A DNA stretch of 64,000 nucleotides from JAAYJS01 sp964346185 (GTDB lineage: Bacteria; Bacillota; Clostridia; Eubacteriales; Eubacteriaceae). The translations under genes and the position numbers were made by a program. Of this stretch, positions 7,739 to 15,472 are shown in pieces. The notes under the pieces are model-generated. The model was not told where the DNA came from. It did no database searches and worked only from the letters and a program-made list of their open reading frames with translations. The stretch lies in the NCBI GenBank assembly GCA_964346185.1, contig CAYFTR010000001.1, forward strand, positions 1 to 64,000, given 5' to 3'. The stretch's first letter is position 1. Each line of letters starts with the position of its first letter.

Positions 7739-8671
7739 ATGGGTTTAGTAACAACGACCGAAATGTTCAAAAAAGCATATGAAGGACAATATGCTGTCGG
7801 TGCCTTTAACGTCAACAACATGGAAATTATTCAAGGTATCGTTGAAGCCGCACAGGAGGAAAGAGCACCTTTGATCCTTCAAGTATCCGCCGGGGCACGC
7901 AAGTACGCCAATTCGACCTACTTGGTAAAATTGGTTGAAGCCGCATTGGAAACAACCGACGGTTTGGATATTTGCCTTCACTTGGATCACGGTGCAGATT
8001 TTGAAATTTGTAAAGATTGTATTGACGGCGGTTTTACCTCTGTCATGATTGACGGCTCTGCCCATCCCTTCGAAGAAAACATTGCACTTACAAAAAAAGT
8101 TGTCGATTATGCCCACGACCACGGTGTTGTTGTAGAAGCCGAATTGGGTAAACTGGCCGGAATTGAAGACGAGGTAAATGTCGGCGACCACGAAGCAACC
8201 TTTACCGACCCCGACGAAGCGGTCGAATTTGTTGAAAGAACCGGCGTTGACTCTCTGGCCATTACCATCGGAACCAGCCACGGTGCCTTTAAATTTAAAG
8301 GTGAACCGAAATTGGATTTCCCGCGCTTGAAGAAAATCAGCGAACTATTGCCGGGCTATCCCCTTGTATTGCACGGCGCCTCTTCCGTTCCTAAAGAATT
8401 TGTTGACTTAAACAACAAATATGGGGCACAAATTCCGGGTGCTCGCGGTGTACCGGAAGACATGCTCAGAGAAGCGGCAAAATACGGTGTTTGTAAAATT
8501 AACATCGACACCGATTTACGCCTGGCTATGACCGCAACAATTCGTAAAATTTTTGCTGAAAAACCCGAACTCTTCGACCCGAGAGGTTATTTAGGACCGG
8601 CAAGACAAGCCATTAAGGAAATGGTTGCCCACAAAATGAAAAATGTTTTAGGCGTTTCCGGAAAACTATAA
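7739..8671 (+). CDS. fba: Class II fructose-1,6-bisphosphate aldolase
   Basis: A 310-residue zinc-dependent class II aldolase that interconverts fructose-1,6-bisphosphate and the two triose phosphates. Visible features are GAFNVNNME near residue 22, LHLDHGADFE with the catalytic Asp and zinc-binding His (~82-90), VEAELGKLAG near residue 137, GTSHGAFKF, VLHGASSVP with another zinc His near residue 210, and NIDTDLR near residue 260. CCAAGGAGG precedes the ATG by 8 nt. It is monocistronic, between its own promoter and a large palindromic terminator. Together with the two phosphofructokinases and pyruvate kinase near 55-59 kb it covers the core of glycolysis. Confidence 0.96.
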   Translation: MGLVTTTEMFKKAYEGQYAVGAFNVNNMEIIQGIVEAAQEERAPLILQVSAGARKYANSTYLVKLVEAALETTDGLDICLHLDHGADFEICKDCIDGGFTSVMIDGSAHPFEENIALTKKVVDYAHDHGVVVEAELGKLAGIEDEVNVGDHEATFTDPDEAVEFVERTGVDSLAITIGTSHGAFKFKGEPKLDFPRLKKISELLPGYPLVLHGASSVPKEFVDLNNKYGAQIPGARGVPEDMLREAAKYGVCKINIDTDLRLAMTATIRKIFAEKPELFDPRGYLGPARQAIKEMVAHKMKNVLGVSGKL

Positions 8672-8715
8672 GAATAAAATAAAAGGCTGCCGATCGGCAG
8701 CCTTTTATTTTATTC
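8672..8715. terminator. 44-bp perfect palindrome acting as bidirectional terminator
   Basis: The interval between the convergent aldolase and small-protein genes is a perfect palindrome with 22-nt arms: AT-rich outer part, GGCTGCC core, T tracts on both strands. It starts one base after the fba stop and ends one base before the stop of the small protein gene at 8717, so it is well placed to end both transcripts. Confidence 0.88.
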
Positions 8716-8716
8716 C

Positions 8717-8857
8717 TTAGTGCAAGATTTGATAAATCATCAGCTTCTTCATATTCTCTTGCTCGACGGGATCTTCTATTTTTAAATGTTCCTTGACGAG
8801 TCTTTCAATCATTTCTTCGTTTTTTAATTCTTCCCGATTATATTTTTTAAATTCCAT
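8717..8857 (-). CDS. Small acidic/basic protein (46 aa) downstream of UroD-like methyltransferase 1
   Basis: A 46-residue ORF beginning MEFKKYN, too short for usual gene lists. It starts 11 nt after the stop of the UroD-family gene, with an AGAGGAGAG ribosome binding site directly after that stop, and ends one base from the shared terminator, so the transcript appears built to include it. It is highly charged and probably helical, without cysteines or a membrane segment. A 44-residue protein sits in the identical position after the second UroD-family gene (11649-11783). The C-terminal halves share an ED-x-V-x-E-type pattern followed by a hydrophobic helix. I do not recognise a family; an accessory subunit of the methyltransferase is inference. 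Confidence 0.62.
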   Translation of the reverse strand: MEFKKYNREELKNEEMIERLVKEHLKIEDPVEQENMKKLMIYQILH

Positions 8858-8868
8858 TGTTCTCTCCT

Positions 8869-10029
8869 CTATTTATAGACAGCGTATTCATGGACAAATT
8901 CGTTGACGGCACGTAGATTGTCGGGATTGGCGTCGTTCGCGGAGTGCGGAATACGATCCGTACTGAATATATAACCGCCGTCACCGGCCAAATCATCGAT
9001 TAAACCCTTTGCCTGATCCAAGCAGACTTGTTTTGAGCTGTAATTTAAATCGTAAGTTTTCATTCCGCCGGCAAAACACATCATGTCACCTAATTTTTCT
9101 TTAACGTCGTGTAAATCGTCGTCTTCAAACAGGCCGACAATTTTATTTTCAGGCAATTCTTTTAAGAAGTCAAACAAGTGGGCATAGGAACGTTCGTAAT
9201 AGCATAAAATGTTATAACCTTTGCCTGCAAAGTAGTCCATTAATTTTTTATAAGAGGGCCAATATACTTTTTCAAAATCCCGTGCGGAAATAAATTCCGG
9301 TAAATGCATAGGGTTAAAAATATATTTACCTTCCACCGGTTCGGGATAAGGTCCTTCCACCATTTCGACAATCATGGGTATCATGGCGTCGCAGGCTTCT
9401 CTGATTTGTTGCGGTTTCCGTTTTATGTCGAACATGGTACCTTGAAAATCTCTTAAGTAGTCTAAAATCATGTCCAGGGGATGAAAAAACGCAGCCCCTC
9501 TGGATACGGGAATACCGTATTTTTCCCTAAGCGCTTTTTCACTTTTTGCTCCTAAATTTCGAAATGCAAAGTAATGGTCGACAGCGTCGCAATATTCCTT
9601 ATATTTCTCTTCGGAATAGGGCTTACGAAACAATTCGTATTTTCTGGGTGCAACGACTTCCAGTAAAAATTTGTAGGGATCTTCTGCCAAATCGGAATAT
9701 TCTTCCGCTGACATACTTAAAATCGATCCGCTTTCAATTTGCAAGGTACCCTTTGCCTTATATGCACCGCCACCCAGAGCAGAGATATAATTGATCGGTC
9801 TGGTAGTTGTTGCCGTAAACATGGAATCCCAATAAAAATCTTTAGCGACTTTATCAAAGGCATCCAAATGTTTGTCGTCGTCTGCAAAAATTTCGTCGAT
9901 ACTGTAGCCCGCATAGGTAAATGCCCAATTATCAATAATAGATAGTATCGGCACCCGGTCGGGCGTGCCGTTATTCATTGCTACTGCCATTCGCTTGTTT
10001 CTTTGTGCATACTGTTTTTCCATACTCAT
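8869..10029 (-). CDS. UroD-family (uroporphyrinogen decarboxylase-like) corrinoid methyltransferase 1
   Basis: A 386-residue TIM-barrel protein of the uroporphyrinogen decarboxylase superfamily. That family also contains methylcobamide:CoM methyltransferases (MtaA/MtbA) and methyltransferase components of acetogenic O-demethylases. The N-terminal PDRVPI signature is present near residue 25. The zinc-binding HxC motif of MtaA/MtbA is not seen; the matching stretch reads ILCYYERS near residue 275, so the chemistry probably differs from those enzymes. It is too divergent and wrongly placed for heme synthesis. GGAGGAG precedes the ATG. The neighbours (small protein, MFS transporter, UroD-like paralogue, corrinoid proteins) suggest methyl transfer from a methoxylated or methylated compound to a corrinoid protein. 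Substrate unknown. Confidence 0.8.
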   Translation of the reverse strand: MSMEKQYAQRNKRMAVAMNNGTPDRVPILSIIDNWAFTYAGYSIDEIFADDDKHLDAFDKVAKDFYWDSMFTATTTRPINYISALGGGAYKAKGTLQIESGSILSMSAEEYSDLAEDPYKFLLEVVAPRKYELFRKPYSEEKYKEYCDAVDHYFAFRNLGAKSEKALREKYGIPVSRGAAFFHPLDMILDYLRDFQGTMFDIKRKPQQIREACDAMIPMIVEMVEGPYPEPVEGKYIFNPMHLPEFISARDFEKVYWPSYKKLMDYFAGKGYNILCYYERSYAHLFDFLKELPENKIVGLFEDDDLHDVKEKLGDMMCFAGGMKTYDLNYSSKQVCLDQAKGLIDDLAGDGGYIFSTDRIPHSANDANPDNLRAVNEFVHEYAVYK

Positions 10030-10144
10030 CGTCTCCTCCGGTGAATACTAAGTGAGTTGTCATCATTTTAGAATGATGATTAACATCTTAAATTGATACA
10101 GGTTCTCTTATAACTATCCTAAACTGTTCGTTTTTAATTGTCAA
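10030..10144 (-). promoter_or_regulatory. Promoter and palindromic operator upstream of UroD-like gene 1
   Basis: On the minus strand there is TTGACA (10144-10139), a 17-nt spacer and TAGGAT (10121-10116). Downstream of the start site, at 10060-10079, lies a 20-nt palindrome (TCATCATT...AATGATGA) that could be an operator or a short leader hairpin. It does not contain the ACATGT core found at the other island promoters, so this unit may answer to a different regulator. The remaining 10145-10365 region up to the MFS gene holds no gene that I can support. Confidence 0.5.
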
Positions 10145-10365
10145 TCGTTTTCATAGGATGTTGTGTTTTTAAGATATTATCACAATCGCTTTCCTACCTA
10201 CGATAGTAACAGCATTATAAATTTAAATGACTTTATCGGATTTGCAGCATTTTTTATTATACTTGTAATAAAGCACGTTTTTATCTTTTTCTTTATTTAA
10301 AATTTATTTGTTTTTTACAAAATACGTAAAATTATACCTGCTTTGATTTTTTTCGATTCTTGGTG

Positions 10366-11505
10366 TTAAGTCCTCTTTTTCAACATAAATAAAGCGATTA
10401 TTCCGATTACAGGTGCTGCTGCCAACACAAGCCATACAGCGTTGTAAGAGCCTGTTACGGTAAAAATATGTCCCGCTAAAGGCGGGCTGATAACGGCACC
10501 CAATTGTGCAAAAAAGTTTGCCCCGCCCACCGCAGTTCCGGTATAATTGTCATCGGCATATTCCAGAACTAAAGCCGTAATATGAGCAGTGGGCAAGTAA
10601 GAGACAAACCCGTAAAGAAAAGCAATAACTTTTAAGTTCGTCAACTCTTTTTGAGCGGTAAATACAAAAGTCATTGCAATAACCGCCGCATAAGCAGCAA
10701 TCATAAAATAACGACGATTCAATTTAAAATGATCAACCAACCAGCCTGTTATAAGGGTAGCAATTATTCCGCAGACACTATACCAACGCAAAACGGAAGC
10801 TGTGTCCGATCCGTTTATACCGATAAAACGCATATAACTGTTGACCCATGTTGCAACTGCCAAGGCCAGCCAAATATAACAAAAACCTGCAATTGCCGTC
10901 AGTCGCACATTCTTAGACTTTGTTATTGCTTTTAGACCCCCAAAAATATCGCTTTGGGTTTCCTGTGGGGGTTCTTTTTCTATCACAATAAAAATAATTG
11001 CGGCAATAATCAAGGCGATACTACCGACCCATAAAAACCCCGTACGCCACGTGCCTATTTGTAACGCTAAAGGTGCAAGGGTATTACTTAAATATAGCCC
11101 TGCAGTTGTCGCTACAAAAAATATACCTAAGGCGGTTCCCCTTTTGTCCGGTCGAAAAACATTTGCTATTGCTTTCGATGAAGCTGCTACAATTGCCCCG
11201 GAGCCGGCCCCGGCAAATAATCTACAAACCAAGGCAATATTATAATCTTTAATAAAAGCAATCGCCAATGTAAATAAAGCTGTAATAAAAACCGATCCGG
11301 ACAGTACGTATTTCACACCGAGCTTGTCCGCCAGCATGCCACCGGGTAACTGGGTTATCATATATCCGATATAAAACATTGAAATAAATAGTCCCGCCTG
11401 CCCCGGATTTATATCGTACTCTATCGAAGCGGGCTCAATAAAAGGCGACCATATTACTCTTGCTGTAAACGAAACTGCAAAAGCCGCCGTTAATAAAACT
11501 AACAT
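10366..11505 (-). CDS. Major facilitator superfamily transporter 1
   Basis: A twelve-helix MFS permease of about 380 residues. The loop 2-3 signature is visible as GGMLADKLGVKYV near residue 57, and the fourth helix region carries CRLFAGAGSGAI. The style resembles anion/organic-acid symporters of the MFS, so it could import the carboxylated or aromatic substrate handled by the neighbouring methyltransferases; that is inference. The start is uncertain. ATG 11505 (or TTG 11511) lacks a good ribosome binding site, while a well-placed GGGAG followed by ATGATG at 11546 opens a different frame that stops right on top of this start. The true N-terminus may therefore be frameshifted or coupled. Confidence 0.82.
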   Translation of the reverse strand: MLVLLTAAFAVSFTARVIWSPFIEPASIEYDINPGQAGLFISMFYIGYMITQLPGGMLADKLGVKYVLSGSVFITALFTLAIAFIKDYNIALVCRLFAGAGSGAIVAASSKAIANVFRPDKRGTALGIFFVATTAGLYLSNTLAPLALQIGTWRTGFLWVGSIALIIAAIIFIVIEKEPPQETQSDIFGGLKAITKSKNVRLTAIAGFCYIWLALAVATWVNSYMRFIGINGSDTASVLRWYSVCGIIATLITGWLVDHFKLNRRYFMIAAYAAVIAMTFVFTAQKELTNLKVIAFLYGFVSYLPTAHITALVLEYADDNYTGTAVGGANFFAQLGAVISPPLAGHIFTVTGSYNAVWLVLAAAPVIGIIALFMLKKRT

Positions 11506-11546
11506 TTCCAAGGGTTAATTTTATAGGTATTTCGGTTTTTCATCAT
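11499..11546 (-). CDS. Possible 15-residue upstream ORF overlapping the MFS start
   Basis: GGGAGTTT followed by ATGATG at 11546 starts a 15-codon frame (MMKNRNTYKINPWKC) ending in TAG at 11499-11501, which overlaps the MFS start region (ATGTTAG). The encoded residues look like a normal cytoplasmic N-terminus of a transporter, so a one-base deletion in the A-run just before the MFS start is as likely as a genuine coupled leader peptide. Confidence 0.35.
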   Translation of the reverse strand: MMKNRNTYKINPWKC

Positions 11547-11600
11547 AAACTCCCACGTGTTGAAATATCAATAGTATTTTCAAATTATTATTGTAATTGC

Positions 11601-11636
11601 AAAAAGCTATCTTAATTAAGATAGCTTTTGTTTTTT
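11601..11636 (-). terminator. Palindromic terminator after small protein 2
   Basis: A perfect 28-nt palindrome (AAAAGCTATCTT / AAGATAGCTTTT) with T residues on both sides lies about 20 nt after the stop of the small gene at 11649. It separates that transcript from the downstream MFS gene. Confidence 0.75.
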
Positions 11637-11648
11637 ATCCAATATTTA

Positions 11649-11783
11649 TCAACATTGGGCAAGCCATAATAAGTAATCTCTTAAAAAGTCTTCTCGTACA
11701 CTGTCATCTTCCGGTAAAAAAATCAACTCTTCTTTTTTTACCCTTTCACGTCCTTCCGGATAATCCAATACATTATATTCCAT
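11649..11783 (-). CDS. Small acidic protein (44 aa) downstream of UroD-like methyltransferase 2
   Basis: A 44-residue ORF (MEYNVLDYPEGRERVKKEEL at the N-terminus) that starts 12 nt after the stop of the second UroD-family gene, with a strong AAAGGAGGG ribosome binding site. It mirrors in size, start sequence (ME-aromatic) and position the 46-residue protein after UroD-like gene 1. The C-terminal part LPEDDSVREDFLRDYLLWLA can be loosely aligned with the same part of the other protein. No known family recognised. The repeated gene pair is the main evidence that both are real. Confidence 0.6.
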   Translation of the reverse strand: MEYNVLDYPEGRERVKKEELIFLPEDDSVREDFLRDYLLWLAQC

Positions 11784-11795
11784 TTTTACCCTCCT

Positions 11796-12973
11796 TTAGC
11801 TGCGGTAATCACAGACAAATTCGTAGGTTGCTTTTAAATTTTCTCTGCTACAGTCATGCGGGAAAGACATCATCTTGTTTTCCGAGAAAATATATTTACC
11901 GTCATAACCCAATTCATCAATTAATTTTTTTGCATAATCGACACATTCTTTTGTCGATGCTTTTCCTAATAAATCAACCGGCATTCCACCGCTTACAGTA
12001 ACATTCGGTAATTCTTTTTTCATTTTAAAGATATCGTTTTGCTCGACATGAAGTGCAAAATGTCCTTCCGGCAATTCTCTAAAATAATCATAGAAACGTT
12101 CCGAGTCGCCTTCTACAAATATAAATATCAATTTATCCTGTTCTACTGCATAATTGATAATTCTTTCAAAATGTGGCCAATAGAATTTTTTAAACTGCTT
12201 CGGGCTTAAAATCGTATGACCGATTAAAACCGGGTTGGCGTCAAAACACGCATTGTCATTGCTACCGTTGGGGTTTGTCTTTGAACGCTCTAAACGGGGT
12301 ATTGTAAAAGCACTGTCCAAAGCGTCAATAGCTGCCAAAACTTTGTCCGGCGTACGCCGGATATCATAAGACAAACCGCGAATGCCTCTAAAAATATTAA
12401 ACAGAAGTTCATAACCGTTACCCGAGTTATCAATACCTGCCTTCGGGTCAAAAAAATCGGGAATACCGAACTCTTTATTTATTTGAATAATCTCTCCCAT
12501 ATACTGGCCGAATTCCGCATACTTTTTTAATCCTTTTCGGAATACTTTGGAGTTTGGTGCTTTCTGTAAATCCTTATATTTTCTGAACAAAATTGTTTCC
12601 CACAAAAACTTTGTCGGGTTATCAATTAACATGTCGTAGTCTTCAGGCATCATATAACATTGGTCTTTAATGCTGATAGAATTCTGTTCATCATTAATGA
12701 TGTAGGCATCATTACCCATACTTTCCGTAACTTGAATAGGATTACGCCAACCGGTTTCATAGCAAACATCTGCCGGGTGATTTTCATAAAAATAACGTAA
12801 AGCTTTTTTAATATTTCATAATCATTTAACGCTTCACTTAATTGATAACCGGCATCAAAAATCTTCCAAGACCACATATTGGAGAAAATCGGCACCCTGT
12901 CCGGTTTCTTTTTTCCTGTAGTAGCCGTTTTAAATAACTGAATTCTTTCTTTTTTTAATGCTTCCTTCAACAT
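11796..12973 (-). pseudogene. UroD-family corrinoid methyltransferase 2, interrupted by a -1 frameshift at an A-run
   Basis: Two overlapping frames together encode a ~392-residue paralogue of UroD-like methyltransferase 1. The first ~57 codons (ATG 12973, including KPDRVPIF) are in one frame, then the rest in the -1 frame to the stop at 11796. The switch is at A AAA AAG (minus strand of 12804-12809 plus flanks); one extra A restores continuous homology (EILKKALRYFYENHP). The heptamer is the classical -1 slippery sequence, so the break may be a real mutation, a sequencing error or programmed slippage. As in paralogue 1 there is no MtaA-type zinc HxC; the matching place reads FIFVEGDSER. It is preceded by an ACATGT operator and followed by a small protein gene. 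Confidence 0.75.
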
Positions 12974-13010
12974 AATGCCCCCCTCTTTTAATCAACATGA
13001 GCGTCTGGTA

Positions 13011-13059
13011 TAAACATGTATGTTTATTATAAGGTACAATATTTTATTTGTTATGTCAA
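13011..13059 (-). promoter_or_regulatory. Promoter and ACATGT-core operator of the UroD-like gene 2 unit
   Basis: On the minus strand TTGACA (13059-13054) is followed after 17 nt by TACCTT, immediately overlapping a TATAAT (13031-13026). Just downstream, at 13011-13026, is TAAACAT-GT-ATGTTTA, a palindrome with 7-nt arms containing ACATGT. The same core occurs at four other promoters of the island, consistent with a common GntR-type repressor. Confidence 0.55.
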
Positions 13060-13144
13060 TTACTTATTTTGAAATTTTATTTTTTTAAGAATTTATATCT
13101 CCTTGTCTGTACCAATTGGTTTGCGTTAATACCTCTCTGAACAT

Positions 13145-13179
13145 AAAAAAGCCCGGTCAAAAAATCTGACAGGCTTTTA
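13145..13179 (-). terminator. Terminator of the first GntR pair
   Basis: A hairpin AAGCC..GTCA / TGAC..GGCTT with a six-T run on the minus strand begins 4 nt after the stop of the GntR gene at 13183. Confidence 0.8.
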
Positions 13180-13182
13180 CTA

Positions 13183-13866
13183 TTATACGGAATAACCGTT
13201 AAGCTCAATATATTCTTTTAAAGCATAGGTCTGACTTCTGGCTACCGGATGTTGTTGTCGATCGTAATAAAGCAAACCTACTTTAGCGACGGGTTCACGA
13301 CCGTTAATTTTTAAAAAGTCTTTAACCTCCGCAGGGCAAGTAACGGCTTCAAAAATCAGTTCCGTTTTCACAGTTTGTTTAGCTAATTGCCGTTCCAGCA
13401 CCTTGTAGTATTGTTCGTAACTTTTTTGTATTGAAGTTTTTTTTAAATTAAAAAAGTATTTTTGATTGTAGGCAACCGGTTTTCCTTCCGAGTACAAATG
13501 ACGCAGCGCCATTATGCTATCGCTTCTGATACCTTTATCCACTTGTATAATTTTTTCATCCGAATAAATAGTTTTAATATCCTGAATGATTATTTCATCG
13601 ACACCTTTAATATCCGCCGTTCCTTTAAAAGTCAATCGGTATTCGTCGCTTTCGTTAGTTGCAATATAATTGCCTACCCGTTCTATGGAATAAAGAATGC
13701 CTTCCCTTTCTAAATTGGAAATACTTCTTCTGACGGTCATTTTGCTGGCTTGGTAGTCAGCCATCAACTCCGTTTCCGAGGGGAGTTTATCGCCGGGTTT
13801 GTAAATGTTGTTTCTTATTTTTTCTTTAATATCGTTTTCTATACTTTTATATAATAAAATACTCAT
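13183..13866 (-). CDS. GntR-family regulator with UTRA domain, type B (copy 1)
   Basis: A 227-residue HutC/GntR-type repressor. Residues ~1-72 form the winged helix (PGDKLPSETELM and MTVRRSISNLEREG), followed by the distinctive wing ERVGNY. The remaining ~150 residues are a UTRA ligand-binding domain (VAYNQKYFF; PVARSQTY near the end). It differs from the neighbouring type A regulator, whose wing reads GKGYY. The ATG at 13866 is used because AGAGGTG lies before it; an in-frame GTG at 13872 is less well placed. It is the last gene of corrinoid-GntR A-GntR B, two bases downstream of GntR A. The same gene order recurs at 21.8-23.8 kb. Likely represses methyltransferase genes of the island. Confidence 0.85.
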   Translation of the reverse strand: MSILLYKSIENDIKEKIRNNIYKPGDKLPSETELMADYQASKMTVRRSISNLEREGILYSIERVGNYIATNESDEYRLTFKGTADIKGVDEIIIQDIKTIYSDEKIIQVDKGIRSDSIMALRHLYSEGKPVAYNQKYFFNLKKTSIQKSYEQYYKVLERQLAKQTVKTELIFEAVTCPAEVKDFLKINGREPVAKVGLLYYDRQQHPVARSQTYALKEYIELNGYSV

Positions 13867-13874
13867 ATACACCT

Positions 13875-14576
13875 CTAATCGGAAACAGCCTTTAACTTAA
13901 AATGTTCACCTAAAAACTTCGTAACACCTATACCGATGGGCTTTTGAGCTTCATCATATAAGATTTGCTCGATACATACGGTAGGACGACTGTTGGGTAT
14001 ACGCAGTATTTTTTCCATCTCATCATCTGTTTTAGAAACGTATATTTTTAGCTCTCGCTTAATGTCAAACAAGGCTTTTTCTTTAGTAAACATTTGCGGA
14101 AAGGTGACGTTATACAATTCTTTCTCGACAATGGGGCTTTTAGCGGAAAAGGGGATATATTTATAATCGAGTGCCATACGTGTTTCTCCGTTTTTAATAA
14201 GCCGTTTAATAATAACAACTTTTCTGTTGGGTGTTAATTGCAAAGCAAAGGTCAATTGTTCGGAAGGTTTGACAATATCAACATTAATTATTTCGATACT
14301 TTCCGCACTGGTTTCAATGGCACCTGTTTCGTTAAAAAACAAACGAAATTCTCTGTTGTTACGCGGAGTTTTGTAATAACCTTTTCCCTGTACGGAAAAA
14401 ATGAGACCTTCATGTATCAGCTCCTGTAACCCCTTGCGAACGGTCGAACGTCCTAAGCCGGTTTCCACCATTAAATTTTTTTCTGACGGCAAGGGTTCTC
14501 CCTCTTTAATGATATCGGCTTCTATCATTTCTTTGATTTGATCTACAACCCGTTGATAAGGCTTTTTAACCGTCAT
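13875..14576 (-). CDS. GntR-family regulator with UTRA domain, type A (copy 1)
   Basis: A 233-residue GntR/HutC-type regulator. The winged helix occupies residues ~5-72 with EGEPLPSEKNLM, GRSTVRKGLQELI and the canonical wing GKGYY. The C-terminal UTRA domain (RMALDYKYIPFS; PIGIGVTKFLGEHF) would bind a small effector. Its start overlaps the corrinoid gene by 11 nt, which implies translational coupling, and the type B regulator follows 2 nt after its stop. Sequence features pair it with the regulator at 22486-23184, which occupies the equivalent place in the second cassette. Two different GntR proteins made side by side could form a heteromer; this is inference. Confidence 0.87.
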   Translation of the reverse strand: MTVKKPYQRVVDQIKEMIEADIIKEGEPLPSEKNLMVETGLGRSTVRKGLQELIHEGLIFSVQGKGYYKTPRNNREFRLFFNETGAIETSAESIEIINVDIVKPSEQLTFALQLTPNRKVVIIKRLIKNGETRMALDYKYIPFSAKSPIVEKELYNVTFPQMFTKEKALFDIKRELKIYVSKTDDEMEKILRIPNSRPTVCIEQILYDEAQKPIGIGVTKFLGEHFKLKAVSD

Positions 14577-15222
14577 AGTTTTTGTTTTCCTCTATCCATT
14601 TTTTACAGATTTCCAAACCTTGAGTAGCATCTAATACCCAGGCATCGGCCTTTACACACTGCCAATCTTGTTTTGACAATGCATGACCGCCCACAATTAT
14701 TTTCATATTGCCTCGTAGGTTTTGTTCATCGATTTCTTCAATTAAAGAACGGATCACATCGGCAGAGCTGGTTAACACACCGCTTAAAGCCAAAATATCC
14801 GGTTTTACTTTTCGAATTGTATTTATGAAAATCTGATTGTGTACATCAACCCCTAAATCGACCACTTTAATTAAGTTCGCTTCACTCATGCCGCCAAAAA
14901 TATTTTTTCCGATATCATGATTATCACCGTTTACGGTTCCCATAACAATAGCTGCTATCGGTGTGTAGTTTTCTACTGTTTCACAATTTTTAAAACCCTC
15001 AATTTGCAGAGCACCTTTATAAATAATTTCGGACATTATCAACTCGATGATATAGTATTCTTCACTTTCATATAGCTTACCGACTTCTTCCATGCCTTTA
15101 TTCATCCATTGTAGAAGTTCCAATCGGTTAACATCCAAAGCGATGGCTTCTTTTACTTTTTCCAAGACCCTGTCTTCATCTAATAGACGCATACCTTCTA
15201 TAATATCTTCTCTTAATTCCAT
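14566..15222 (-). CDS. Corrinoid (cobalamin-binding) methyltransferase protein 1 (MtgC/MtqC/MttC type)
   Basis: A 218-residue B12-binding methyl carrier. Residues ~1-85 are the four-helix cap (B12-binding_2), the rest a Rossmann B12 domain with the lower-ligand motif DNHDIGKN (DxHxxG; His near residue 106), VVDLGVDV, an LSGVLTSS segment and IVGGHAL. Such proteins accept methyl groups from MttB/MtgB-like or O-demethylase methyltransferases and pass them to THF through a second enzyme. The start ATG has a GGGGGA ribosome binding site. It overlaps the type A GntR gene, and an ACATGT operator covers its start-site region. Partner methyltransferase (MttB-1 at 17.1 kb or the UroD-like proteins) cannot be decided from sequence. 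Confidence 0.92.
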   Translation of the reverse strand: MELREDIIEGMRLLDEDRVLEKVKEAIALDVNRLELLQWMNKGMEEVGKLYESEEYYIIELIMSEIIYKGALQIEGFKNCETVENYTPIAAIVMGTVNGDNHDIGKNIFGGMSEANLIKVVDLGVDVHNQIFINTIRKVKPDILALSGVLTSSADVIRSLIEEIDEQNLRGNMKIIVGGHALSKQDWQCVKADAWVLDATQGLEICKKWIEENKNYDG

Positions 15223-15232
15223 GGTATCCCCC

Positions 15233-15259
15233 GTACATGTTTATGGCAAATGTATAATA
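15233..15259 (-). promoter_or_regulatory. -10 element and ACATGT operator upstream of corrinoid protein 1
   Basis: On the minus strand TATTAT (15259-15254) is followed after 13 nt by the ACATGT core in TAAACATGTAC (15243-15233), directly before the ribosome binding site. No convincing -35 is present. The core-to-(-10) distance matches that at the MttB-1 and BCCT promoters. Confidence 0.5.
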
Positions 15260-15472
15260 CTTTTCTTTCGAAAATTCGGCTTTTAGTAATACTATACTGA
15301 TGGTGCCCTGTTTTTGTCAAACAATTTGAGCGTTTGTCGTATCTGTTTAAATATGTTAAGAATATAACATAGTAAAAATATTAATAATTACTGTTATGAA
15401 AACCTTTTCTATGGTATAATTTGAATATTATATACTTTTCTAATCTAAACAAAGGTTTAACCGGAGGTGCAA

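Noticed and set aside
8869..12973. True uroporphyrinogen decarboxylase for heme synthesis
   Set aside because: No heme or siroheme genes nearby, two diverged paralogues in a methyltransferase setting, and key UroD residues are not recognisable.
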